A DNA stretch of 41,723 nt, from positions 1 through 41,723 of the forward strand of contig CAINVO010000037.1 of NCBI GenBank assembly GCA_903854195.1, read 5' to 3'. Source of the stretch: an uncultured bacterium (lineage in GTDB: Bacteria; Patescibacteriota; Minisyncoccia; Phycocordibacterales; CAINVO01). Shown here in pieces: positions 29,941 through 38,903 of this stretch (within the stretch, counting starts at the first letter, position 1; every line of letters begins with the position of its first letter). The position numbers and the translations under genes were made by a program. The notes under the pieces are model-generated. The model was given only the letters and a program-made list of their open reading frames with translations. It did not search any database and was not told the DNA's origin.

Positions 29941-30894
29941 ATGGAAACACCTATAAACTACAAGCCGTACAACGAGAGATTGCCTGACAGGCAATATCAC
30001 GATCTACTTGAAAAAATAGTTAAAAATGGCCGAAAACTAAGGCCTATACATGCCCGTCTTCCAGAAAATGCAAACACGGAACACAAATATTCACTTGAGT
30101 TAACAGGCCAAGTTCTTCAATATGACATGTCGAACGGCTTTCCGCTTATGAACATTCGTGACCTCAGAAAATCCTTCAAAGGCGCCTTAGGCGAAGTAAT
30201 AGGATTTCTTCGTGGAGCTCAAACTCTAGAGGAACTTAAAGATGCAGGATGTCCAAATATTTTCTGGGAACGTTGGGTTCCAAAAGAAAAATGTGAAATT
30301 TTTGGACTACCAGAACATGATCTTGGTCCAGGGTCATACGGGGCAATTCTCCGAAGAATGCCTTTCCCTGGAGGAAGTTTTGATCAGGTTCAGGCACTCA
30401 CAAAGCAAATGAAAGAAAGGCCTTTTCTTAGAACACACATGATCACGACCTGGTATCCACCATTTGCAATGGGTGACATTACACAAAATGCTCCAAGAAA
30501 AGTTGTTGTGGCACCTTGCCATGGAAATGAAATTCACTTCGTTTTATTTGATGAAGAAAAAGAATTAGAACTCGTCCTTTACCAAAGATCAGCGGATGTC
30601 CCTGTTGGACTAGTGCTCAACATTGCGGAATGGGCAGCCTTCGGAATGATGGCTGCTCACATTTTGGGTTACAAATTTACTAAGTACACCCACATGATGT
30701 CAGAACCTCATATTTATGACATCCAACTGGAAGCAGTGGAGGAACTCCTAAAAAGAGAACCGAGACGCTTGCCAACAATCCACTTGAATCCTGGGAGAAA
30801 AGTGGAGAACTTCTGGGACTTTAAACCTGAAGATTTCCGAATAGACGATGACTACGACCCTCATGAAAACATGCAGATTCCAACTCCTATTTAA
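29941..30894 (+). CDS. thyA: Divergent thymidylate synthase (ThyA-like)
   Basis: LGPGSYGAIL, LRTHMITTWYPPF, VVVAPCHGNEIHF (catalytic Cys), LYQRSADVPVGLVLNIAEWAAF, EPHIYD. Confidence 0.88.
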   Translation: METPINYKPYNERLPDRQYHDLLEKIVKNGRKLRPIHARLPENANTEHKYSLELTGQVLQYDMSNGFPLMNIRDLRKSFKGALGEVIGFLRGAQTLEELKDAGCPNIFWERWVPKEKCEIFGLPEHDLGPGSYGAILRRMPFPGGSFDQVQALTKQMKERPFLRTHMITTWYPPFAMGDITQNAPRKVVVAPCHGNEIHFVLFDEEKELELVLYQRSADVPVGLVLNIAEWAAFGMMAAHILGYKFTKYTHMMSEPHIYDIQLEAVEELLKREPRRLPTIHLNPGRKVENFWDFKPEDFRIDDDYDPHENMQIPTPI

Positions 30895-30917
30895 AAGAAA
30901 ATTGGAAATAAAAAAAC

Positions 30918-30941
30918 GGCCTCGCTTTCAAAAGCGAGGCC
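30918..30941. terminator. Intrinsic terminator
   Basis: GGCCTCGCTT-TCAA-AAGCGAGGCC followed by TCTTTTTT. Confidence 0.9.
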
Positions 30942-30982
30942 TCTTTTTTATTTATAACCCATAGTGATATACTCATGTAAAT

Positions 30983-31435
30983 ATGAGCAAAAAATACGTA
31001 AATATCGACAATTCCACAAGACCAGCAGGAGATGATAAATATAAAAAAATAATTGAACAAATAAGCAAAGACGACGTTTGCCCTTTTTGTGAAGAACACC
31101 TACTTAAATACCACAAAAACCCAATCATAAAATCTGGCACATTCTGGACACTGACAACAAACATGTACCCATACAAAAACTCAAAATATCACTTTTTAAT
31201 AATCCACAAAGGACACATTACAACAACAAAGGATATAAGCAAAGATGCATGGCTAGAGTTATATGAAACGATAAACTGGATTGAGAATGAATACGATATA
31301 TCTGGTGGAACCTTTTTTATGAGATGCGGAGATACCTCAAAAACAGGAGCTAGTGTTACCCATTTACACTCACATCTTGTAACTCCAGACAAGGATAAAC
31401 CTGGTTACGAACCAGTCATTGCAAGAATTGGTTAA
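30983..31435 (+). CDS. HIT-family protein
   Basis: VCPFCEEHLL N-terminal CxxC and histidine triad THLHSHLVTP. Confidence 0.85.
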   Translation: MSKKYVNIDNSTRPAGDDKYKKIIEQISKDDVCPFCEEHLLKYHKNPIIKSGTFWTLTTNMYPYKNSKYHFLIIHKGHITTTKDISKDAWLELYETINWIENEYDISGGTFFMRCGDTSKTGASVTHLHSHLVTPDKDKPGYEPVIARIG

Positions 31436-31442
31436 AAATAAA

Positions 31443-32273
31443 TTATTTAACTAGAATAATCTCTATTCCTTTAGATTTGAAAATATTTTCAGCATCTAAT
31501 AGTGAATAACCTTTTGAGTAGTACACCTTTTTTATACCTGCTTCACTGATTAGTTTTGCACAAACGGGACATGGAAAAACTGTTAAATACAAAGAGGACC
31601 CGTCCAAACTTATTCCCCTTTTTGCAGCCTCAGCAACTAAGGCTGCTTCTCCATGTATTGCAGTAGAAAGCTCAATATTAACTCCCCCATCAAAATTACT
31701 CCTGGGATCACCGTATGTATCTAAATTAAAATCTGAAGGTAAATGCTTATTGTGTCCAACAATTAATATCTGGTCATTTTTTACAATAAGGCTTCCGATC
31801 TGCCTCCACCAGTCTGAACTTTTTTTTGACTCGTCGTAGGCCTTCCCTATTAACTCCTTGTCTCTTTCAAGCTCTGAAATTACCCTACCTTCAGAAATTA
31901 TGTTTTCTGTTGTTGTTATTTGTCTATCCCAACGTAAAAAAATAGATTCAAAATTTATTTTTTTACCAGGTAAGTATTTTTCTGCAATAGCCCGATTGAT
32001 ATTATCATCAGGCATAATTATATTTACATCATTCAAATCAATTTCAGAAATACTTTTTCTATCAACAACCTCAATTTCACTAAAAATATCTAGAGCCTTA
32101 AGCATTTTTTTAAGGTCGCCTTGCTCTGGAGTTCTAAGATCTCTCTCTATATGTGGAAAATCTTGGACAAAATCTGAACCCAAAATATACAAGTCACCAG
32201 AATATTTTTTAAAGAAAGAAATGTATCCAGAGTGAATTGCAGGGATAATACTGATTACTACATTTTTTTTCAT
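31443..32273 (-). CDS. Two-domain protein: N-terminal nucleotidyltransferase-like region plus C-terminal dCMP/CMP deaminase
   Basis: C-terminus IHGEAALVAEAAKRG..LYLTVFPCPVCAKLISEAGIKKVYYS (HxE, PCxxC zinc deaminase); N-terminus VISIIPAIHSGYISFFKKYSGDLYILGSD resembles a degenerate HxGH nucleotidyltransferase. Confidence 0.8.
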   Translation of the reverse strand: MKKNVVISIIPAIHSGYISFFKKYSGDLYILGSDFVQDFPHIERDLRTPEQGDLKKMLKALDIFSEIEVVDRKSISEIDLNDVNIIMPDDNINRAIAEKYLPGKKINFESIFLRWDRQITTTENIISEGRVISELERDKELIGKAYDESKKSSDWWRQIGSLIVKNDQILIVGHNKHLPSDFNLDTYGDPRSNFDGGVNIELSTAIHGEAALVAEAAKRGISLDGSSLYLTVFPCPVCAKLISEAGIKKVYYSKGYSLLDAENIFKSKGIEIILVK

Positions 32274-32279
32274 ATTTTA

Positions 32280-32870
32280 TTAGCCTCTTCTGATTTTTTC
32301 TAGAAAATCTTGAGTTAAATTATTTACTTCTACAGCTAGTTTTTCGACACCCTCCATTGTCAGTTGTCTTATTCTTGCAGTCGTGGATGTTGTTGCTTGA
32401 GGAGGAAACACAACCACTTCATCACACCACTCGCTAGCACTTTTTTTAATTTCATCTGGAATATCTCCAGTTGTCTGAGAAAATACTAAAAAATCGGGTC
32501 TGATCATTTCTTCTAATTTTGTCCTCTTATCATCAACATCTCTAAGAGTGACAACATCAACATGTCTTAGGTGTGTGAGCATGGTAATCCTTTCGTCTTC
32601 TGGAACAATTGGTCGATTAGGTCCTTTTCTTTTTTTTGTCAGAGCATCTGTATCAACTCCAACAATCAAAATATCACCTAAAGCCTTTGCCTTTTGAAGA
32701 TATAGAGCGTGTCCGTGATGGACTAGATCATAAACACCTTGAGTTAGGACCACTTTCTTACCCTTAGATTTACAATACTTTGTAAATTCCAAAAGCTCAT
32801 CGTGGTTTGGTATAAATCTATCGCTGAAATTTACAGTATTTTCTAGAATTTTTTCGTATTTAGAATCCAT
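32280..32870 (-). CDS. Cytidylyltransferase-like nucleotidyltransferase (RfaE/TagD-like)
   Basis: VVLTQGVYDLVHHGHALYLQKAKALGDILIVGVDTD; TTSTTARIRQL. Confidence 0.88.
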   Translation of the reverse strand: MDSKYEKILENTVNFSDRFIPNHDELLEFTKYCKSKGKKVVLTQGVYDLVHHGHALYLQKAKALGDILIVGVDTDALTKKRKGPNRPIVPEDERITMLTHLRHVDVVTLRDVDDKRTKLEEMIRPDFLVFSQTTGDIPDEIKKSASEWCDEVVVFPPQATTSTTARIRQLTMEGVEKLAVEVNNLTQDFLEKIRRG

Positions 32871-32906
32871 AGGTAGAAGTCTATCACAAAAAGATAGTCT
32901 CGAAAA

Positions 32907-33464
32907 TTACAAAAGTTTTGACATTATTTCGTCCAACTGTCTATGTAAAGACTCAAAACCATGATTATTGTCTAACTGATAATCAGCCGAGGCCATAACC
33001 TCAGGTATCTGAACTTCAGTCTCAAGCTTGTGGTCATTCATAAAATCTTCGAATGTCTTTTCGGTATCCCCCACTTTTTCATTTCTTTGAATCATTCTTT
33101 CATATCGGAGATTAGGTTCAGCTGAAATTGCAAAAAGAATAAATTCTGGAAGCTTTTTAAGGTAAGCAATATCTTCAAAACGCCTAACTCCATCAATAAT
33201 GACAAGATCTTTTTCTTCTAAGATTTTTTTAGCATCAGCGGTCACAACTTTTGCAAGCAGATCTTCACCGAAAGTTTGTCTAAGAGCCAAAGAAAGACTT
33301 GATAAATTTTCACGACTAAAAGGTAGACCTAGTCGATTCAAAACATCTCTTAAAATTGCAGAAAATTTTGAGCTCTCTGCCCCGTATTTTTCTATTAAAT
33401 ATTTTTTTGTTACCTCCTTTCCACTCGCAATCTCCCCTGTCAATCCGATTATTATTTTAGCCAT
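32907..33464 (-). CDS. P-loop NMP kinase-like / dephospho-CoA kinase-like protein
   Basis: IIGLTGEIASGKEVTKKYL Walker A; LVIIDGVRRFEDIAYLKKL. Confidence 0.75.
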   Translation of the reverse strand: MAKIIIGLTGEIASGKEVTKKYLIEKYGAESSKFSAILRDVLNRLGLPFSRENLSSLSLALRQTFGEDLLAKVVTADAKKILEEKDLVIIDGVRRFEDIAYLKKLPEFILFAISAEPNLRYERMIQRNEKVGDTEKTFEDFMNDHKLETEVQIPEVMASADYQLDNNHGFESLHRQLDEIMSKLL

Positions 33465-33552
33465 TTTATTTTAGAATTATAATTTAAATCATATAGCATA
33501 TTGGTGTTTTTTAAAACTTAAACAATGCAAATTAAGTGTTATAATATTTTTC

Positions 33553-34062
33553 ATGATAAAAACCTTCATCATAGCTGCAATGACTGCAGACGGATTAATA
33601 GCTCGTGACAAAAAACATAGCGCATTTTGGACCAGTAAGGAGGATAAAATTCGTTTTGTGGAGCTTACTAAGCGGGCGGGGGTTGTTGTAATGGGCTCAT
33701 CCACCTTTGAGACTCTCCCCCGCCCGCTTAGTGAACGATTAAATATTGTTTACTCTCGTACCAAAAATTTTGATGGGGCAGAAACAACTCAAGATGACCC
33801 GACCACACTTATAAAAAAACTTGAGGGGCGAGGATTTAAAGAAGTTGCTATTTGTGGTGGCTCAGAAATATATACACTTTTTATGAAAGCAAAGGTTGTC
33901 GATAAAATATATCTCACAATTGAACCTTTGGTTTTTGGAAAAGGAATTAAACTTTTTAACGATGAAATTACGGCTCAATTAAAATTAGTATCTATCACAA
34001 ATACACAAATCAACACCGTACTTTTAGAATACGATGTTGATTGGGGTGAAACAAAAATTTAA
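33553..34062 (+). CDS. Dihydrofolate reductase family / RibD C-terminal-like reductase
   Basis: IIAAMTADGLIARDKKHSAFWTSKEDKIRF, VVMGSSTFETLPRPLSERLNIVYSR, AICGGSEIYTLFM. Confidence 0.88.
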   Translation: MIKTFIIAAMTADGLIARDKKHSAFWTSKEDKIRFVELTKRAGVVVMGSSTFETLPRPLSERLNIVYSRTKNFDGAETTQDDPTTLIKKLEGRGFKEVAICGGSEIYTLFMKAKVVDKIYLTIEPLVFGKGIKLFNDEITAQLKLVSITNTQINTVLLEYDVDWGETKI

Positions 34063-34128
34063 TTCTTGTAATTAAAATATACTTTTGAGCACATTTGAAT
34101 ACACTTGGGACACAAGGCATCTAGAGCA

Positions 34129-34866
34129 CTACTCCGAAACTTCCGGTAAATCAGCATCTTTAGGTAACGAATGCTTCTTAACGATATCATTACCATCTCT
34201 CAAACCCTTTTTAATAATAACAATTTCCTCAGGTGTTAAAGGTACTTGATCATATAACTTAGAATTTTCTGTATTAGTTAACTCTTCGTATTCCATAGCT
34301 AAGTCTGTGGCCTTACTTCCTCCTATTCCTTGGTTTAAAATAGTTTCAATATCTTCTGGGTGATTCTGAATAATCCAATTACTGAAATCTTTAGACATTC
34401 TTTCTTTCATTATGGTATTTTTGTTTACAGCTTCTTGATCTTGAATTGTAGAGAAAGAAAAAGTTTTAGGTAATTTTTCTTCTAAAGTATCTGCTGGGGA
34501 ATATTCACTAATAGCCCATGTTAAATTTTTTTCGAGTTGCTTTGCTTCGACCTTTCCTTCTGCATCAAGATATCCAAATGGATCTTCCTCTGACCATCGC
34601 TCGGAAGATGTAGATGGTGTTCCGTCGACATCTTGAGTGGCTTCAATTAAAACTGGATCAAAATTATTCACTGCTTCATCTGCTGACTTTTGATGTTGTT
34701 CTCCTCCAAAAAAACCTGCTGTCGCTCCTGCCGCTGCTATAGCAATAGCAGTACCTGTAAGTCTAAGTCTTTTTAAAAAACTCGCTTGTTTTTGTTGTTT
34801 ATTTTCTTCCTCCTGTTTCTGAAATTCAGATGGCTCTGGTATAAAACCTTTTAATCCTTCGTTCAT
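34129..34866 (-). CDS. Hypothetical single-TM protein
   Basis: TM segment LTGTAIAIAAAGATAGFFGG; no family recognised. Confidence 0.6.
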   Translation of the reverse strand: MNEGLKGFIPEPSEFQKQEEENKQQKQASFLKRLRLTGTAIAIAAAGATAGFFGGEQHQKSADEAVNNFDPVLIEATQDVDGTPSTSSERWSEEDPFGYLDAEGKVEAKQLEKNLTWAISEYSPADTLEEKLPKTFSFSTIQDQEAVNKNTIMKERMSKDFSNWIIQNHPEDIETILNQGIGGSKATDLAMEYEELTNTENSKLYDQVPLTPEEIVIIKKGLRDGNDIVKKHSLPKDADLPEVSE

Positions 34867-34923
34867 AAATTTAATTATTTATTTTAATAACGCGTAAATT
34901 GTATCATAAATACCAAAAGAAAA

Positions 34924-34958
34924 GACCCGGTAGTTTAAAACTACGGGGCCTTTTTTTG
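34924..34958 (-). terminator. Intrinsic terminator
   Basis: GCCCCGTAGTTTTAAACTACCGGGTC hairpin on minus strand followed by TTTTCTTTT. Confidence 0.7.
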
Positions 34959-34979
34959 ACCAACTGCATTGAAAAAATG

Positions 34980-35456
34980 CTACATTTCATTGATTCTTGT
35001 CAGCAACTCTTCAACCTGATCATCAAAGGGCCTCCCTGTATCCTGGTGATCATATTCGACGTATTTTGGAAGGTAATGTTGACCGGCTGTGCCAACATAA
35101 TGATCAAGAATATCAGTAGGAATTGGGCCGATTTGGCGATCCTTTTCAACAAAGACAATTACCGGCCTTTTTCTTTCCAAAGCCTGACCAATCTCAAACC
35201 AAGTATAATAACTTGGGTAATCGATAAAAGCCACGATGGCACCCACATTGGTGATTCGGGTAAGAAGACATGTGCAGAGATTTGCCCCAAGGCGCTTATC
35301 CCTACCTCCATTATCCCTTATCGAACATACTTCATTTCCTTGGCCTATAAGTCTTTCAACCAAGGCAGAATGAAGCCTTAAAAAGCGTTCAGGCGCGTTG
35401 CACCCAACATCACACAAGTAAAGCTTTCTACTTGAATTAACAGCTATATTATTCAT
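34980..35456 (-). CDS. Nucleoside 2-deoxyribosyltransferase-like (NDT/TIR-like fold) protein
   Basis: KLYLCDVG..., VGAIVAFIDYPSYYTWFEIGQALERKRPVIVFV resembles the NDT substrate-binding/catalytic region. Confidence 0.5.
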   Translation of the reverse strand: MNNIAVNSSRKLYLCDVGCNAPERFLRLHSALVERLIGQGNEVCSIRDNGGRDKRLGANLCTCLLTRITNVGAIVAFIDYPSYYTWFEIGQALERKRPVIVFVEKDRQIGPIPTDILDHYVGTAGQHYLPKYVEYDHQDTGRPFDDQVEELLTRINEM

Positions 35457-35528
35457 TTTAAAAAATCTGTTTTTACATTAACATCATTTAAAAAACTGTC
35501 AAACAAAACCATTCTAAAACTGAGGTGT

Positions 35529-35573
35529 AGACAAAAAATAAAACACCCCTTTTGGAGTGTTTTATTTTTGTCT
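35529..35573 (-). terminator. Long-stem intrinsic terminator after rplK
   Basis: AGACAAAAAATAAAACACCCC-TTTT-GGAGTGTTTTATTTTTGTCT. Confidence 0.85.
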
Positions 35574-35585
35574 ATATAATTTTAT

Positions 35586-36008
35586 TTATTTAACTTCCAC
35601 TCCCATTGAACGGCATGTACCTTCTATGATTTTCATAGCTGCCTGAATATCATTTGCATTTAGATCTGGAAGCTTTTTCTCAGCAATTTCCTTGATCTGA
35701 GCCTTTGTGATTTTACCAACCTTTTTTGAAACATTAGTTCCCGATCCTTTTTCAACTCCGATAGCTTTCAAGATAAGGGATGATGCTGGAGGTGTCTTTA
35801 GAACAAATACATAAGAACGGTCTTCATATACAGTAATAGCAACTGGAACAATATCCCCCATCATTTTTGCTGTAGCAGCGTTGAACTTTGTAACGAAATC
35901 TCCGATGTTAATACCGGCCTGACCAAGAGCAGGACCTACTGGAGGTGCTGGATTTGCCTTTCCGGCAGGGATCACTAGTTTTAATTGTTTGATTATTTTC
36001 TTTGCCAT
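35586..36008 (-). CDS. rplK: 50S ribosomal protein L11
   Basis: [37 protein letters not shown]. Confidence 0.98.
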   Translation of the reverse strand: MAKKIIKQLKLVIPAGKANPAPPVGPALGQAGINIGDFVTKFNAATAKMMGDIVPVAITVYEDRSYVFVLKTPPASSLILKAIGVEKGSGTNVSKKVGKITKAQIKEIAEKKLPDLNANDIQAAMKIIEGTCRSMGVEVK

Positions 36009-36081
36009 ATTTTTATTTTATTTTGTGCATTATTTAATGCGAGGCCTAGAAGCTTGGCTCCACAGTGTTTCTGATACTAGC

Positions 36082-36624
36082 TTATATTTTTCGAACTTGC
36101 AAGAAATCAAGTTCTACTGGTGTTTCGCGACCGAACATTGAAACCAGGACTTTAACCTTACCTCTTTCTTCATCAACTTCGCTAACCTTACCTTCCAAAT
36201 CCTTGAATGGGCCATCTGCGATATTAACTGTATCCCCAAGGGCAAGGTCAATTTTATGTTTAACGGTATCCACACTCATTCGTTTAAATAACTCGTCTAC
36301 TTCATTTTTATCTAGAGGCACAGGATAGACACCAGATCCAACGAATCCTGTAACACGCGGAGTGTTACGGACGACGTACCAAGAATCATCTGTCACGATC
36401 ATATCCACTAGAATATAGCCTGGATAGATCTTTTCATCCTCCTCTACTCGTTTATTACCTTTAATTTTGATTTTCTTTTCTGATGGAACAAGTACATTAA
36501 AGATCTTATCTTCCATTCCTAGAGACTCTATACGCTGCTTAAGATTTCGGAGCACTGCATTTTCATATCCAGCATAAGTGTGGATAGCGTACCAGTTTCT
36601 CTGTCCTTCAATTTGTTTACTCAT
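36082..36624 (-). CDS. nusG: Transcription termination/antitermination protein NusG
   Basis: WYAIHTYAGYENAVLRNLKQRIES; PGYILVDMIVTDDSWYVVRNTPRVTGFVG; KOW region. Confidence 0.98.
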   Translation of the reverse strand: MSKQIEGQRNWYAIHTYAGYENAVLRNLKQRIESLGMEDKIFNVLVPSEKKIKIKGNKRVEEDEKIYPGYILVDMIVTDDSWYVVRNTPRVTGFVGSGVYPVPLDKNEVDELFKRMSVDTVKHKIDLALGDTVNIADGPFKDLEGKVSEVDEERGKVKVLVSMFGRETPVELDFLQVRKI

Positions 36625-36665
36625 ATTTCTATATAAAATATTTAATAAGAACTAATAAAATAACC

Positions 36666-36845
36666 TTAGCCGATCAACGCTTTTAGACCATTTGTAAAAA
36701 GTGAATCGAAAGCTCCAAGGAATAGAGAGAGTAGGAGTGAACTTACGACTATAAGAATAGTGAACAAAATAGCCTGATTTGTAGTTGGCCATGTTGTATG
36801 CTTCATTTCAGCATTTGTTTCTTTGATATATTTGATGATTCCCAT
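36666..36845 (-). CDS. secE: Preprotein translocase subunit SecE (59 aa; below the ORF track cutoff)
   Basis: Hand translation: MGIIKYIKETNAEMKHTTWPTTNQAILFTILIVVSSLLLSLFLGAFDSLFTNGLKALIG*; located directly upstream of nusG. Confidence 0.93.
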   Translation of the reverse strand: MGIIKYIKETNAEMKHTTWPTTNQAILFTILIVVSSLLLSLFLGAFDSLFTNGLKALIG

Positions 36846-36885
36846 ATTGTTTTTAATAAATGGCTAAGATAATAGGTTTTCTTAC

Positions 36886-36906
36886 TAAAAAACCCCTCGC
36901 GGGGTG
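36886..36906 (-). terminator. Intrinsic terminator after the SIMPL gene
   Basis: Minus strand CACCCCGCGAGGGGTTTTTT. Confidence 0.8.
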
Positions 36907-36964
36907 ATTTAGCTATATAGTAGTACTCATCAAACAATAAGTCAAGGAAGGCTCTGAGAAGGAT

Positions 36965-37789
36965 TTAGTTGATTTGGTATGTGATGTTTACCTCTGAAGT
37001 CACTTTATTCTCTCCTACAGGCAGAGCAGGGACTGGAGCGGCATCAACAGACTTTGCCATACTTCCATACACAGATGCATATGTTGGCATTGGGCTATAT
37101 GAATCAGAGAAACTTGAAACTTTTCCAAGATGAACACCTAATGTGTTTGCAAGATGAATAGCTTTGACTCTTGCATCGATGATTGCAGCATCACGGGCCT
37201 GTGATTGCAACTCATCCTGATTATCTAAAGAAAGACTAAGATCTCCAATATTTGTTATTCCTAAACCTCCAATACCAGCTATGAGAGCTGACGCTCCATC
37301 AACTTTTCTAACTTTTACTGTAATAGTCTGATTTACTTCAAAACCTGAAGTTTTTGGAACGCTCGGTGGACAAACTTTTGACGTACAAATAATTGGCTGG
37401 GAAATATAATTATTATAATGTGGTCCAGTCTGATATGAATTTGTTTGAATATCTTTATCATCAATACCAGACTGCTTTAGAAAAGCTAAGGCTTTTTGAC
37501 TCTTGTCCGAAGCTTTTGCTTGTGCAGATTGAATTGTTGCTGCATTCTCACTAATAGTAAAAGAAAATGTACCCATATTTGGAATCGCATTAACTTCTCC
37601 CTTACCAGTTACTGAAATAGAACTGTTTACAGTATTATCCTGACCAATAGTTGGATAAGACTTAATAGTATTTACTGTTTTAGCTATTAAAAAGATTGAG
37701 ACGAGGGCTAGAGAAACTATCATAGCGAAAGCTACGCCCTTCCCCATTTCACTGGAATCCATCCAGTGTTTATTGTTTGGTGTTGCCAT
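36965..37789 (-). CDS. SIMPL (DUF541) domain-containing protein
   Basis: ISVTGKGEVNAIPNMGTFSFTISENAATIQSAQAKASDKSQKALAFLKQSGIDDKDIQTNSY. Confidence 0.93.
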   Translation of the reverse strand: MATPNNKHWMDSSEMGKGVAFAMIVSLALVSIFLIAKTVNTIKSYPTIGQDNTVNSSISVTGKGEVNAIPNMGTFSFTISENAATIQSAQAKASDKSQKALAFLKQSGIDDKDIQTNSYQTGPHYNNYISQPIICTSKVCPPSVPKTSGFEVNQTITVKVRKVDGASALIAGIGGLGITNIGDLSLSLDNQDELQSQARDAAIIDARVKAIHLANTLGVHLGKVSSFSDSYSPMPTYASVYGSMAKSVDAAPVPALPVGENKVTSEVNITYQIN

Positions 37790-37860
37790 GCAAATATTAT
37801 ATCACGACAAAATTTATTTTTTTATTTTTTATCCTCAACTTAAAAATATATTTTTAAAAA

Positions 37861-38424
37861 TTATTTTTTAATTGGATGAAATACCACCATCGCAGAAAGA
37901 ACTGAAACCAAACCTGTTACAATTCCTCCAATAATATCAATTGGCCAATGAGCACGTAAATAAATACGACTCAAACCAACTAGTAAAATAATTACGAATG
38001 ATCCAAGACACATAATTTTATGTTCTTTCCATTCATTTCTCCATATTCCTCGAGAAGCCAGCCAAAGAACGACTAGACAACAAAAAATAGTTGTCATTGT
38101 TGTATGCCCACTTGGAAAACTATTTCCAAATACTGAAACCATCGGATTTAGTGGCCTTGCAACAGGAACTAGATTTTTAATAATATAAAAAGAAGTCAAA
38201 CCTATTAGAATCGCGGCGGCACTGACCTTAGCGTATATATAATGTCTTTTTTTTACAAGATAGCCTACAAAAAATATTGAAAAAACTATTAGAGAAAGAG
38301 GATCTGCAAGAGTTGTTATAAAAAACATAACGCTATCCATAAAAGGTATATTGTGTAGAGGTTGAATTAAAGCTATAAAAAAATCATTAAACACTGAAAC
38401 ATCCATATACATACAGAATACCAA
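37861..38424 (-). CDS. PAP2 superfamily phosphatase
   Basis: ARPLNPM...GNSFPSGHTTMTTIF...LSRIYLRAHWPIDIIGG. Confidence 0.95.
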   Translation of the reverse strand: MVFCMYMDVSVFNDFFIALIQPLHNIPFMDSVMFFITTLADPLSLIVFSIFFVGYLVKKRHYIYAKVSAAAILIGLTSFYIIKNLVPVARPLNPMVSVFGNSFPSGHTTMTTIFCCLVVLWLASRGIWRNEWKEHKIMCLGSFVIILLVGLSRIYLRAHWPIDIIGGIVTGLVSVLSAMVVFHPIKK

Positions 38425-38474
38425 ATAAAATTACTTTAAAGAAATATTTAACCCTCTTTACTTTTAACACCTGA

Positions 38475-38888
38475 ATGAACTATCATGGAAATATGAAAAA
38501 GATTCCAACTTTTACCTTCTTAATCCTCTTAGTAGTTTTTGTTTCTTTCTACTTTTTTATTAAGAATGTTTCCGCACAGGAACTATATGCTGCAAATCCA
38601 TCAAATGCGACAAGAGAAACCTGCATATTAAATGCAAAAGAAAATAAAAATATATCTATAAAAGAAATTGTCGATAAACGCTCCAACACCATAAATGCAG
38701 CAAAAATAGAAAGAAAAAATGAGATTGATCAAGATAGTTCCCTTTCAGGAAAAACTCGTAAAGCTGCTGTAAAAAATTCTTGGTCAAAATATTACACAAC
38801 TCAAAACAACGCTTACCAAGATTATTTGTCTGAAAGAAATGCGGTTGTTTCAAAGTTTAATTCTGACATTCTGAATTGTAAAAAATAA
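38475..38888 (+). CDS. Hypothetical secreted protein (start probably at 38493)
   Basis: MKKIPTFTFLILLVVFVSFYFFIKNVSAQ signal-like N-terminus; Lys/Asn-rich helical body. Confidence 0.65.
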   Translation: MNYHGNMKKIPTFTFLILLVVFVSFYFFIKNVSAQELYAANPSNATRETCILNAKENKNISIKEIVDKRSNTINAAKIERKNEIDQDSSLSGKTRKAAVKNSWSKYYTTQNNAYQDYLSERNAVVSKFNSDILNCKK

Positions 38889-38903
38889 AGTACCAATAAA
38901 AAA

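Noticed and set aside
34899-35381. 160-aa plus-strand ORF opposite the NDT-like gene
   Set aside because: Overlaps the terminator and is fully antisense to the better-supported minus-strand ORF.
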